From Neobacillus cucumis (GTDB lineage: Bacteria; Bacillota; Bacilli; Bacillales; Cytobacillaceae): a stretch of 43,208 bases of DNA. The position numbers and the translations under genes are program-made. Below are positions 1-7,892 of this stretch, one piece after another (position 1 is the stretch's first letter; every line of letters begins with the position of its first letter). The notes under the pieces were generated by a model. It was not told the DNA's origin. It did not search any database and worked only from the letters and a program-made list of their open reading frames with translations. The DNA lies in the NCBI RefSeq assembly GCF_002860255.1, contig NZ_PGVE01000098.1:1-43208 (forward strand), given 5' to 3'.

Positions 1-140
1 GCTCTTGAGGACAAATCCACATGGAGAAAGGGAGGAACTGTCTTCAATAGGTCTTCTTGAAGACAAATGCAGCAAAAAAATGAAGAAATTATCTTCAATA
101 AAGCAACTTGAGGACAAACCCTCTCAAGTTTGTCCCCAAA
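1..140. repeat. Diverged copies of the 51-52 bp TTGAGGACA repeat family
   Basis: The core TTGAGGACA or TTGAAGACA occurs at 5, 57 and 108, so the period is 51-52 bp, as in the much better conserved array at 25917-26392. Between the cores lie the complementary half motifs TGTCTTCAA (about 40), ATCTTCAA (91) and TTTGTCCCCAA (about 129), so each unit can form a small stem-loop. The patch lies beyond the 3' end of the NERD gene and continues past the left window edge. No coding sequence is supported here. Confidence 0.6.
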
Positions 141-179
141 AATGCTTTTATTAAATTAACATTATGCTATCTACTAAAG

Positions 180-1085
180 TCATTCGTAATATGACCATTG
201 ACCATATCCCTTTATTTTAAAGCTCTTTTCTAGTATCCTTGCAATTCTCTTTTTAGATTCAACCACCCCGCACCATTCAAAAATGATATTGGTTGTAATC
301 TTGCTGTCTGGAAATAAAACCTGGAACTCTCTCACACTCCGTAAAACAGCAAAATAAAGAAGCTCCATATGACCACAATCCTCACAAATACACTTGTTTC
401 CCCGAACTATCACAGAGAAAGAGTGGCAGGAGGCACAGGTAGTTCCTTTCTTCAACGGCCCGTAAGTAAATTGCGGTAATTGTTTATAAGGAGACTCTTC
501 TATATGGAGTGATAGGATCTTGTCTGCCAATTTTTTATGTTTTTCATTTAATTTAGAAGAAATCATATCTAACTTTTTCACCTGTCTATTTAATTGAGTT
601 GGAAGTATTAATGGTTTATTAAGGGGAGCTTGGTAGAGGGTAAACTCTGGATTGATGAAGACTACCCAGCCCTCAATAACGTAAGTGTATCCGAGATTCT
701 GGAGTAATTGACGGAGTAAGGATTCGCTGCGGCTCAATTGGTTTAGGGGATCATTATATTCAGTTTTGGGCTTCTTATATAATCTCTCTTGCTCATAATA
801 ATAATCCCCCTCATAATTTTTCACTTCATAACTATATATTGTATCGGCCGTAATAATCAATGAGTCTATTTGAAAAGTAGTATTGTTTACCTTTAATAGC
901 AAATCGTTCAAAATTAGACAATCACACGATAGTTTTTCGGTCATCTCATCAAACATTACCTCACCCTCATACCCTTTCTTAAGGGTTAAATAATGTTGCC
1001 TATCTTTTTCAGGTAAAACCATCCGTTTATTTAAATACCCAAGAATCTTTAAATCGGCTGATTCAAACCGAGGCTTATAAGCCAT
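180..1085 (-). CDS. NERD domain protein with C-terminal zinc ribbon
   Basis: This 301-residue protein carries an N-terminal nuclease-related (NERD) domain. Visible family features are KGYEGE (37-42), the QIDSLIIT strand with Asp74, and YEVKN with Glu87 and Lys89, which fit the D-(x)n-ExK pattern of the restriction-endonuclease-like fold. At about 217-238 two CxxC pairs (CASC and CEDC) form a probable zinc ribbon. The ATG at 1085 was chosen because AAAGG lies 9 bases upstream; an in-frame start 20 codons earlier has no good ribosome binding site. The gene stands alone, divergent from the ABC operon. NERD proteins are presumed to act on DNA or RNA, but the substrate is unknown. Family assignment is fairly secure, function is not. 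Confidence 0.75.
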   Translation of the reverse strand: MAYKPRFESADLKILGYLNKRMVLPEKDRQHYLTLKKGYEGEVMFDEMTEKLSCDCLILNDLLLKVNNTTFQIDSLIITADTIYSYEVKNYEGDYYYEQERLYKKPKTEYNDPLNQLSRSESLLRQLLQNLGYTYVIEGWVVFINPEFTLYQAPLNKPLILPTQLNRQVKKLDMISSKLNEKHKKLADKILSLHIEESPYKQLPQFTYGPLKKGTTCASCHSFSVIVRGNKCICEDCGHMELLYFAVLRSVREFQVLFPDSKITTNIIFEWCGVVESKKRIARILEKSFKIKGYGQWSYYE

Positions 1086-1200
1086 ATGCCACAACCTTTC
1101 TAAAAAATAATAGTTCAAATCCATTGTAAAAAAATTAACAAGCAACGCTAGATCATAACAATGAATCTTTTGTTAAATTTTCAATCAGTTCAGAAAAGTA

Positions 1201-1230
1201 TTGACAATTATTTAGAAAAAATGTTATTAT
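1201..1230 (+). promoter_or_regulatory. Sigma-A-type promoter of the ABC exporter operon
   Basis: TTGACA at 1201-1206 and TATTAT at 1225-1230 are separated by 18 bases, about 40 bases before the first ABC gene. The -35 box is perfect and the -10 box close to consensus. Confidence 0.6.
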
Positions 1231-1269
1231 CTTCCTCTATGATTCAAAATAAGGGGAGGGTTACAGAAT

Positions 1270-2241
1270 TTGATTCATTTAGAAGGGATAGGGAAATCCT
1301 ATAAAATTGCTAAACGCCCAACAGGTTTGAGACAGGCGGCAAAAGCCTTGTTTTATCGTGAACACACCACCGTCCATGCGCTGAAAGACCTCTCTTTTTC
1401 TATTAATCAAGGTGAAATCGTCGGTTACATTGGACCAAACGGAGCAGGCAAATCAACCACAATTAAAATAATGAGTGGAATACTGGTGCCCGATACCGGT
1501 ACCTGCAAGATTATGGACTTCATCCCTTGGAAAAACCGAATCCAGTATGTCCAAAATATTGGTGTCGTTTTCGGGCAACGCTCCCAGCTCTGGTGGGACG
1601 TACCAGTGGCCGACTCATTTGAACTCCTCAAAGACATCTATAAGATTCCTCGTCAAGACTACCAAACGACCCTAAACCTGCTGATAGAAACACTCGAATT
1701 ACAAACAATTATCCATACACCTGTCCGCCAATTAAGCTTGGGGCAGCGGATGCGCTGTGAGATGGCGGCCTCCCTCTTGCATAGTCCAAAGATCCTATTC
1801 CTAGATGAACCTACCATCGGACTTGATGCCGTGTCCAAGCTAGCCGTCCGTCAATTTATTAAAACTATCAATAAAGAAAAAGGGGTAACCGTTATCCTGA
1901 CAACACATGATATGAACGACATTGAGGCACTGGCAGAAAGAGTCATTCTAATAGGAAAGGGGTGCTTATTATACGATGGACAGCTCGAAGAATTGAGGAA
2001 GAGGTTTGGCACTCATAAGACCATTACAGTTGATTATAAAAAAAATCCGAATCCCATACACATTCCCGGGGCCGACACGATTTCCTGGTCACCGCACAGG
2101 GCAGTCCTCCAAATAGAAAATATGAAGACATCAGAGTTGATGACCAGACTCTCGAGCGTGGTGGAAATAGAAGATGTAACCATTGAATCCCAGCCAATTG
2201 AAGATATGCTTGTTCAACTTTATAAGGAGTATCAAATATGA
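1270..2241 (+). CDS. ABC-2 type transporter, ATP-binding subunit
   Basis: This 323-residue ATPase energises the two membrane subunits encoded immediately downstream. The Walker A motif GPNGAGKST is at 55-63, the Q-loop Gln at about 103, the signature LSLGQ at 155-159, Walker B ILFLDE at 175-180 and the switch His at 213. The last 80 residues form the C-terminal extension common in drug, polysaccharide and lantibiotic exporters of this class. The start is TTG with a GGGGAGG site about 10 bases upstream. Its stop overlaps the next start as ATGA (2238-2241), so translation is probably coupled. An efflux role is likely but the substrate cannot be read from sequence. Confidence 0.85.
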   Translation: MIHLEGIGKSYKIAKRPTGLRQAAKALFYREHTTVHALKDLSFSINQGEIVGYIGPNGAGKSTTIKIMSGILVPDTGTCKIMDFIPWKNRIQYVQNIGVVFGQRSQLWWDVPVADSFELLKDIYKIPRQDYQTTLNLLIETLELQTIIHTPVRQLSLGQRMRCEMAASLLHSPKILFLDEPTIGLDAVSKLAVRQFIKTINKEKGVTVILTTHDMNDIEALAERVILIGKGCLLYDGQLEELRKRFGTHKTITVDYKKNPNPIHIPGADTISWSPHRAVLQIENMKTSELMTRLSSVVEIEDVTIESQPIEDMLVQLYKEYQI

Positions 2242-3038
2242 GAGTCTATGGATCCATCCTCAAGCTCCGACTCCTTTTTGGATTACAATATAGAACCGCA
2301 GCGATTGCCGGTGTAGCAACGCAATTTTTCTGGGGCTTTATTACGATCATGGTATTTGAGGCCTTTTACCAATACACCCAAAATCCACCGATTTCTTTAA
2401 ATGAACTAATTGATTACATATGGCTAAAGCAAGCCTTTCTTGTTTTTATCACACTCTGGTTTCGTGACAACGAGCTGTTTGATTTAATCACAAGCGGGAA
2501 CATTGCGTACGAGTTATGCCGGCCCTGCGACTTGTATGGTTTTTGGTATGCTAAGCTTCTTGCTCAGCGTCTGTCCAGCGCCCTTCTGAGGTGCTTTCCG
2601 ATTCTTTTCATTGCCTTGCTTCTTCCGAAACCCTATAACATGACACTGCCGCATAGTTTCTCTGCTTTTCTATTATTTTTTATAGCCCTCATCCTAGGTT
2701 TACTTCTATTAGTTTCAATCTCAATGTTCTTGTATATATCGGTGTTTTTAACCATGTCACCAGTGGGGTCTTTATTAATCTTTTCTGTGATAGGGGAGTT
2801 TTTCGCTGGATTAATTATCCCAGTGCCCTTGATGCCAGAATCCTTGCAAAAGATCGCTAATCTGCTTCCATTCCGCTGGACGGCTGATTTTCCATTCCGA
2901 GTATATTCCGGACATATCACGGGGCCGGAGGCTGTTATAGGAATCACCATTCAAACAGTCTATGTCCTTGTTCTCATCTGCCTGGGGAGAGTGGCACTTA
3001 ACCGTGTTTTACAAAAGGTGGTTGTTCAAGGAGGTTAA
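2238..3038 (+). CDS. ABC-2 family transporter permease (first membrane subunit)
   Basis: This 266-residue integral membrane protein has about six hydrophobic segments and resembles the ABC-2 permease family with DUF990-type members (PF06182, from recollection of the family). Characteristic are the amphipathic FRDNELFDLITSGNI segment near residue 75 and the following ELCRPCDLY, which match the LV-RP region seen also in its partner. It is coupled to the ATPase by a 4-base overlap, and its stop lies just 4 bases before the start of the next permease. The two unequal permeases probably form a heterodimer. Confidence 0.8.
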   Translation: MRVYGSILKLRLLFGLQYRTAAIAGVATQFFWGFITIMVFEAFYQYTQNPPISLNELIDYIWLKQAFLVFITLWFRDNELFDLITSGNIAYELCRPCDLYGFWYAKLLAQRLSSALLRCFPILFIALLLPKPYNMTLPHSFSAFLLFFIALILGLLLLVSISMFLYISVFLTMSPVGSLLIFSVIGEFFAGLIIPVPLMPESLQKIANLLPFRWTADFPFRVYSGHITGPEAVIGITIQTVYVLVLICLGRVALNRVLQKVVVQGG

Positions 3039-3042
3039 TGAA

Positions 3043-3825
3043 ATGAAGCTTTACTTTAAATATTTACTGATCCATTTCAAATCCCAGTTGCAATATCGGA
3101 CATCTTTTTGGCTGTTATCGGTAGGCCAGTTTTTTATTCCGTTCGTTGTCTTTCTTGGAGTATATTTTTTGTTTGAGCAGTTTGGGGAAATTAAAGGATG
3201 GGGATTTTTTGAAGTGGCACTTTGCTTTGCTGTGATTCATCTTGCTTTTTCTTTGAGCGAATGCTTTGCCCGTGGCTTTGATGTCTTCTCCAATCTGATC
3301 GTCAATGGGGATTTTGACCGGCTCCTTGTCCGGCCGCGAAGCACGTTTCTGCAGGTTCTTGGGTCAAAATTTGAGTTTACAAGAGTGGGGCGTCTTCTCC
3401 AAAGTGGCTTTGTCTTGATCTGGGCGTTAAGTAACCTTTCGATTGAATGGGATGTAATGAAGGTTTTTACACTGCTTTTTATGGTGGTAAGCGGGATTTT
3501 TATTTTTCTAGGTATATACATGCTTGCAGCAGCCATGTGTTTTTGGACGGTCCAAGGCTTAGAGTTGGCCAATATTTTTACCGATGGCGGCAGAGAGGTG
3601 GCACAATATCCGTTAACAATTTATCAAAAATGGGTCACTCGTTTCTTTACGTACGTCGTTCCGTTTGGAACGGTTAATTATTTACCATTAATGTTTATTC
3701 TCGGTAAGAATGAAGGAAATGCTATAACAAATATGCTGATACCTATAGCAGGAAGTTTATTTATTGTCCCTTGCTTTCTCATTTGGCAAATCGGTGTTAG
3801 ACACTACCGCTCAACAGGATCATAA
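3043..3825 (+). CDS. ABC-2 family transporter permease (second membrane subunit)
   Basis: This 260-residue membrane protein is a paralogue of the preceding one: the segment FDVFSNLIVNGDFDRLLVRP corresponds to DLITSGNIAYELCRP in the first subunit. About six transmembrane segments are visible. The ATG at 3043 follows AAGGAGG (3028-3034) at a spacing of 8 bases; a longer in-frame start at 2962 would lie inside the previous gene and is rejected. It completes a three-gene exporter operon (ATPase, permease, permease). The TetR gene about 95 bases downstream has its own promoter. Confidence 0.82.
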   Translation: MKLYFKYLLIHFKSQLQYRTSFWLLSVGQFFIPFVVFLGVYFLFEQFGEIKGWGFFEVALCFAVIHLAFSLSECFARGFDVFSNLIVNGDFDRLLVRPRSTFLQVLGSKFEFTRVGRLLQSGFVLIWALSNLSIEWDVMKVFTLLFMVVSGIFIFLGIYMLAAAMCFWTVQGLELANIFTDGGREVAQYPLTIYQKWVTRFFTYVVPFGTVNYLPLMFILGKNEGNAITNMLIPIAGSLFIVPCFLIWQIGVRHYRSTGS

Positions 3826-3838
3826 ACCTTTTCTTCGT

Positions 3839-3904
3839 TTGAAACGATGGAAAAGCTATGTTATAGTAAAATAAAAGTTTGACCAAAAAACTAAATTAGT
3901 CAAA
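3839..3904 (+). promoter_or_regulatory. Promoter and possible autoregulatory operator of the TetR gene
   Basis: TTGAAA (3839-3844) and TATAGT (3862-3867) are spaced by 17 bases. Just downstream, TTTGAC (3878-3883) and GTCAAA (3899-3904) form an inverted repeat covering the expected transcript start, where a TetR dimer would block transcription. The promoter reading is good; the operator is inferred from symmetry and position only. Confidence 0.5.
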
Positions 3905-3920
3905 ATAGGAGGACTATAAT

Positions 3921-4493
3921 ATGGCTCCCGACAGAAGAAAGATGATCGTCGAAGCGGCTACAAAATCTTTTTCTTTATTTGGCTATAAAGCCACCACAAT
4001 GGACCAGGTAGCAAGGCTCGCTAATGTAGGAAAAGGAACCATTTATACCTTTTTTAAAAATAAAGAAGAACTATTTGAAGAAATCATCTCTACTCTTGTT
4101 AAGGAAATGATTGCGGAGGCTGAGTCAGTCATCGAGTCAGATTTAACGTTTGCTGAAAATGTTCATCTGGCCTTGTCCCGGTTATTAGCCTTTCGTTCTC
4201 AGCACCAGCTGATGATCAAGCTCGTCCAAGAAGAAAAAGAAATGGGAACCATAGCTGTTTCCGAAATGCTGCGGCATGTAGAGGATGAAATTATTGCTTA
4301 TTTAAGGGAAAAGATGGAGACTGCGATTTCAAAGGGAGCCATTCCTCCAAGAGATATAGAAATTACCAGCTTTCTTTTATTAAAAATGTATATAGCGCTT
4401 GTTTCTGATTGGGAAAGAAACCATGAACCCTTAAGCTCCGAACAAATTGCTGAGATCATGAAGGTTTTTCTATTAAGCGGGCCGGCAAATTAA
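3921..4493 (+). CDS. TetR/AcrR family transcriptional regulator
   Basis: This 190-residue protein has the TetR N-terminal helix-turn-helix at about 8-55: TTMDQVARLANVGKGTIYTFF is the typical recognition region, followed by KNKEELF. The C-terminal part is helical and would be the ligand-binding and dimer domain. A clear ribosome binding site (AGGAGG) precedes the ATG. It is transcribed in the same direction as the ABC exporter and could control it as well as itself through the inverted repeat at 3878-3904; that link is inferred from proximity. The ligand is unknown. Confidence 0.85.
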   Translation: MAPDRRKMIVEAATKSFSLFGYKATTMDQVARLANVGKGTIYTFFKNKEELFEEIISTLVKEMIAEAESVIESDLTFAENVHLALSRLLAFRSQHQLMIKLVQEEKEMGTIAVSEMLRHVEDEIIAYLREKMETAISKGAIPPRDIEITSFLLLKMYIALVSDWERNHEPLSSEQIAEIMKVFLLSGPAN

Positions 4494-4494
4494 A

Positions 4495-4524
4495 AAAGAC
4501 TTGTGCCAGATCACAAGTCTTTAG
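4495..4524 (+). terminator. Terminator after the TetR gene
   Basis: AAAGACTTGTG (4495-4505) pairs perfectly with CACAAGTCTTT (4512-4522). It lies between two converging genes; its flanking A and T runs are short, and it may serve both strands. Confidence 0.65.
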
Positions 4525-4529
4525 TGTAT

Positions 4530-4787
4530 TTAATAATGAAATTGACGCGATGGCTGTGCCAACGCTGTTTTTCGTTTACTTGCAAGCGTGTACTCTTCCA
4601 TTAACCCTAAAAAGATTCCAAGCAGGAAAAGGACAACTGAAGAAGCGGTTAATCCGATACCTAATCCGAGTGTAAGATTGGAACCGTTTTCAAAAAAGCT
4701 GAATAAAAGAAAAATGATTCCTGATACCCCTACATAAGTTGATGCCATTTTAAAGGTTTGTAAGTTTTTTACATATTTTTCATGCAT
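4530..4787 (-). CDS. Small two-helix membrane protein, unknown function
   Basis: This 85-residue protein has two hydrophobic segments, roughly 15-33 and 39-61, flanked by charged ends; the C-terminal tail (ASKRKTALAQ) is basic. The ATG at 4787 was chosen because GGAG lies 9 bases upstream, whereas an in-frame TTG three codons earlier abuts the ribosome binding site. I do not recognise a named family. It lies next to a spore protein gene but has no obvious link to it. Confidence 0.65.
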   Translation of the reverse strand: MHEKYVKNLQTFKMASTYVGVSGIIFLLFSFFENGSNLTLGLGIGLTASSVVLFLLGIFLGLMEEYTLASKRKTALAQPSRQFHY

Positions 4788-4854
4788 ATCCACCAACTCC
4801 TTATACTGAATATTCTACCAATTGTCACAAAATTGTCAAACTTTTTTTAAAATA

Positions 4855-4882
4855 ATAATAGGAGCCTTGACAATTGGCTCCT
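4855..4882 (-). terminator. Terminator of the SASP gene
   Basis: GGAGCC (4861-4866) and GGCTCC (4876-4881) form a hairpin. Read on the minus strand it follows the SASP stop codon and is followed by a T-rich run. Confidence 0.65.
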
Positions 4883-4887
4883 TACTT

Positions 4888-5142
4888 CTATTTTTGTTTA
4901 CTCAAGTTTTCCTGAGCCATTTTAACCAACTCGCGAACCATACTGCCACCAAGTCTTCCTCCGACCTTACCAGCCTGCTCGGACGTCAGCTGGCCGTTGT
5001 ATCCCTTTTTCAAAGGAACACCCACTTCTTCGGCTGCTTCAAATTTAGCATCTTCAGGCCTTCCGGATTGAACTACTCTGGCTTTCAGGGCATCCAATCC
5101 ATTACGAGCTTCTGGAACAAGTATTTTATTTCGTCTGGCCAT
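4888..5142 (-). CDS. Alpha/beta-type small acid-soluble spore protein
   Basis: This 84-residue protein belongs to the alpha/beta SASP family, which coats spore DNA and protects it from UV and other damage, then is degraded at germination by the Gpr protease. The signature KFEAAEEVGVPL (about 33-44) contains the Gpr cleavage region, and GGRLGGSMVRELVKMAQE near the C-terminus is the second conserved DNA-binding segment. The start has a strong AAGGAGGG site. It is monocistronic. A sigma-G promoter is expected, but I could not place one convincingly. The subfamily (ssp letter) cannot be fixed from sequence alone. Confidence 0.93.
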   Translation of the reverse strand: MARRNKILVPEARNGLDALKARVVQSGRPEDAKFEAAEEVGVPLKKGYNGQLTSEQAGKVGGRLGGSMVRELVKMAQENLSKQK

Positions 5143-5199
5143 AAAAAAAACCCTCCTTTATATAGAGGATTCCCTAACGGAAAAATTTATTAACGCCTA

Positions 5200-5228
5200 T
5201 GGATAAATCCTAATCTTTCCATTATAAT
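5200..5228 (+). promoter_or_regulatory. argS: Promoter of the argS T-box transcript
   Basis: TGGATA (5200-5205) and TATAAT (5223-5228) are separated by 17 bases, 25 bases ahead of the T-box leader. The -10 box is perfect and the -35 box matches at 4 of 6 positions. Confidence 0.5.
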
Positions 5229-5253
5229 AACTGATAATCAAACTGGAAAAATC

Positions 5254-5485
5254 AATGAAAAAGAGAGTAGTTATCTGGGAAGTCTAAGCGAGTCAGGGAT
5301 GGTGGGAGCCTGATATGGAGCGGATAATGAAGCGCACTTTTGAGATGCGTACCTGAAAAAGATTAGGGTGCGCCGGAGATCCTCCGTTACAAAGGAAAGC
5401 TGGTTCTTTTTGGAACAACTAGAGTGGTACCGCGGGAAATGGAAACTCTCGTCTCTTTTATAGAGGCGGGGGTTTTTTGTTTTTT
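5254..5485 (+). promoter_or_regulatory. argS: T-box riboswitch leader of argS, arginine specifier CGC
   Basis: The T-box sequence AGAGTGGTACCGCGGG is at 5421-5436 and is followed by a terminator hairpin (about 5444-5473) with two T runs. Upstream, the stem I region carries the AGCGAGTCAGGGATGG and GGTGGGAGCCTGA elements of the distal loop. The specifier position on the 3' side of stem I reads GAAG-CGC-ACTTTTGAG, with CGC at 5333-5335, an arginine codon that agrees with the downstream arginyl-tRNA synthetase gene. Uncharged tRNA-Arg should pair with both the specifier and the T-box bulge and favour readthrough. Identification of the leader is firm; the exact specifier is inferred from alignment to the usual T-box layout. 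Confidence 0.93.
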
Positions 5486-5559
5486 GCTGTGTTAAAGGAC
5501 ATTTTTGATTTGGTAACGATGTTGATTGGAGCGGAAATCAACATCAAATTTAACACAGC
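5486..5559 (+). other. Two-tier hairpin between T-box terminator and argS
   Basis: GCTGTGTTAAA (5486-5496) pairs perfectly with TTTAACACAGC (5549-5559). Nested inside, GATGTTGATT (5518-5527) pairs with AATCAACATC (5536-5545). The structure lies after the T-box T runs and ends about 15 bases before the argS ribosome binding site. It is not part of a standard T-box. It could be a processing signal, an mRNA stabiliser or a small inverted-repeat insertion. Confidence 0.6.
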
Positions 5560-5588
5560 CTTATTTTATCAAAAGGGAGGTCATTAAA

Positions 5589-7283
5589 GTGAACTTTAAA
5601 AAGGAGCTGGCAGCCATACTCCATGAGCTGCTGAATCAAGAAATACCTGAATCACAGCTGGAAATATTAATTGAAAAACCTAAAAATGCGGAACATGGGG
5701 ATTTGGCGTTTCCCTGTTTTTCGTTAGCAAAGCTAAAAAGAAAATCCCCTAATGTTATTGCTCAAGAACTTAAGTTGCAAATCCAGTCAGAGACATTCGA
5801 AAAAGTAGAGGTTGTAGGCGGATATATTAATATCTTTTTAAATAAAAAGCTTGTGTCCGAAAAGCTTATTAATAAGGTAATAGCAGAAAAAGGACAATTC
5901 GCGGACCTTGATTTCGGAAAGGGCGGAACCATAACGATTGATATGTCATCGCCAAATATCGCAAAGCCCTTCTCGATGGGACATTTGCGATCGACTGTAA
6001 TCGGAAATGCACTCGCTTTAATTACAGAAAAATGTGGTTATAAGCCATTTAAAATCAACCATCTTGGCGACTGGGGAACACAGTTCGGAAAGTTAATCAC
6101 TGCGTATAAACTTTGGGGTGATGCAAAAAAGGTGAAACAAAACCCAATAAAAGAATTGCTTGCCCTCTATATAAAATTTCATGAAGAGGCAGAAAAAGAT
6201 CCGGCGTTAGAAGACCAGGGGCGCAGCTGGTTTAAAGAACTAGAAAATGGGAACGAAGAAGCCTTAACCCTTTGGCAATGGTTCCGGGACGAATCATTAA
6301 AAGAGTTTTCCCGTATTTATGAATTGATGAATGTCGGGTTTGACTCTTTTGCCGGTGAAGCTTTTTACAATGATAAAATGGAGCGGATTGTAAACCTTCT
6401 TGAGCAAAAGCAATTACTGGTAGAATCGGATCAGGCCTTGGTTGTGGATTTATCGGAGGAACAGCTTCCGCCATGTCTGATTAAAAAATCTGATGGCGCT
6501 ACCCTATATGCTACCCGTGATTTGGCAGCGGCTCTTTATCGTAAAGAGAACTATCATTTTGATCAATCTTTATATGTTGTTGGTCATGAACAAAGTCTGC
6601 ATTTTAAACAGTTAATCGAAGTACTTAAAAAAATGGGATATGAATGGGCCGAGAAAATGGTTCATGTTCCTTTCGGGATGATGTTAAAAGACGGTAAAAA
6701 AATGTCTACTCGTAAAGGTAAGGTAGTGTTATTAGAGGAAGTATTAAACGAATCGATTGCGATGGCAAAACATAATATTGAAGAAAAGAATCCCAATTTG
6801 CTAAATAAAGATCAAGTGGCCAAAAAGGTGGGAGTAGGAGCAGTTATTTTCCATGATTTAAAAAATAACCGCATGAACGACATTGAATTCTCACTTGAGG
6901 AAATGCTCCGCTTTGAAGGAGAGACAGGGCCTTATGTTCAATATACCTTTGCGCGAGCATGCTCTATTTTACGAAAGGCGGACTATAAAGCAGATGCCCT
7001 CCCTTTAAGTCTGACAAACACTTGGGAGAAGGAATGGAAGACAGCAAGCTTGCTGTTGGACTTTGCACCTGCGATTAAACGGGCTTGTGAGAATCATGAC
7101 CCGTCGCTTGTGGCGAAGTATATTATCGACCTGGCTCAAGCCTTTAATAAATATTACGCGGAAGTAAAAATCCTAGAGGAAAATGAAAATCTAACGGCCC
7201 GTTTAGCTTTAGTTTACTCAGTGACAGTTGTTCTTCAGGAAGGCTTGCGCCTGTTAGGCATTGAAGCTCCGGAAGAAATGTGA
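5589..7283 (+). CDS. argS: Arginyl-tRNA synthetase
   Basis: This 564-residue class I synthetase charges tRNA-Arg. The N-terminal additional domain specific to ArgRS spans about 1-100. The catalytic signature SPNIAKPFSMGHLRST (121-136) holds the HIGH-equivalent GHL, and KMSTRKGK near 371-378 is the KMSKS-equivalent loop. The C-terminal helical domain binds the anticodon. GTG at 5589 is the likely start, with GGGAGG 9 bases upstream; an in-frame ATG at 5526 falls in the leader hairpin and is rejected. Expression is probably controlled by the arginine T-box just upstream. A second ArgRS elsewhere in the genome is possible, since many Bacillus argS genes lack a T-box. Confidence 0.95.
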   Translation: MNFKKELAAILHELLNQEIPESQLEILIEKPKNAEHGDLAFPCFSLAKLKRKSPNVIAQELKLQIQSETFEKVEVVGGYINIFLNKKLVSEKLINKVIAEKGQFADLDFGKGGTITIDMSSPNIAKPFSMGHLRSTVIGNALALITEKCGYKPFKINHLGDWGTQFGKLITAYKLWGDAKKVKQNPIKELLALYIKFHEEAEKDPALEDQGRSWFKELENGNEEALTLWQWFRDESLKEFSRIYELMNVGFDSFAGEAFYNDKMERIVNLLEQKQLLVESDQALVVDLSEEQLPPCLIKKSDGATLYATRDLAAALYRKENYHFDQSLYVVGHEQSLHFKQLIEVLKKMGYEWAEKMVHVPFGMMLKDGKKMSTRKGKVVLLEEVLNESIAMAKHNIEEKNPNLLNKDQVAKKVGVGAVIFHDLKNNRMNDIEFSLEEMLRFEGETGPYVQYTFARACSILRKADYKADALPLSLTNTWEKEWKTASLLLDFAPAIKRACENHDPSLVAKYIIDLAQAFNKYYAEVKILEENENLTARLALVYSVTVVLQEGLRLLGIEAPEEM

Positions 7284-7356
7284 GAGCGTTTCATTTAATA
7301 ATTCCCTAATAATGGTATAGAATAGTACCGAGAAACTTGTTTGAGGGGGTTAAATA

Positions 7357-7806
7357 ATGAGCGAGCTTTTATTTAAAAGTTTTGAGTTAACAAGGAGCTT
7401 TTTATTGAAAAATCTGGGGACACTCGATGAGTCAATTGCAGATGTCCAGCCAGAGGGCTTTAACAATACAATTCACTGGCATGTAGGCCACATTTTAACT
7501 GTAGCAGAACAATTTATGTTTGGCTTCCCGAAAAAATCAACAAACCTTCCTGCCGGCTATATGGAATTATTTGCAACAGGTACGAAACCTGCTGATTGGA
7601 AAGGCGATATTCCTTCTGTCAATGAATTAACAGAGCAATTAAAAGAACAAATCAAAAGGATAAAGGAAATTCCTAAGGAAAGCTTTAACGAAAGGTTGAA
7701 AACCCCGTTTCTTGGTCAAGAAACCTTTGGTGAGCTTGCCAATTTTGCCATTTTTCATGAGGCGAACCATTTAGGTCAAATTCATTCGATGAAACGTGTC
7801 ATTTAG
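7357..7806 (+). CDS. DinB family protein
   Basis: This 149-residue protein has the four-helix DinB-like fold pattern. Conserved histidines appear as HWHVGH (40-45) near the N-terminus and HEANHLGQIH (134-143) near the C-terminus, the expected metal-binding triad of the DinB/YfiT superfamily. Members range from damage-inducible proteins of unknown action to thiol-dependent (bacillithiol) transferases. The ATG follows TTGAGGGGG. It is apparently monocistronic with a strong terminator. The function here is unknown. Confidence 0.8.
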   Translation: MSELLFKSFELTRSFLLKNLGTLDESIADVQPEGFNNTIHWHVGHILTVAEQFMFGFPKKSTNLPAGYMELFATGTKPADWKGDIPSVNELTEQLKEQIKRIKEIPKESFNERLKTPFLGQETFGELANFAIFHEANHLGQIHSMKRVI

Positions 7807-7828
7807 GCTGCAAATAAATAATTTTTTG

Positions 7829-7863
7829 AAAAGTCGTTTCTACTGGTAGAAACGACTTTTCAT
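7829..7863 (+). terminator. Terminator after the dinB-like gene
   Basis: AAAAGTCGTTTCTAC (7829-7843) pairs perfectly with GTAGAAACGACTTTT (7846-7860), a near-continuous palindrome ending in T residues. Confidence 0.85.
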
Positions 7864-7892
7864 ACATAAGTGAGAAGGAGATTTTCGTTTTT

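Noticed and set aside
4822..5193. Plus-strand reading frame of 123 codons
   Set aside because: It is antisense to the SASP gene, which has a clear family signature and ribosome site.
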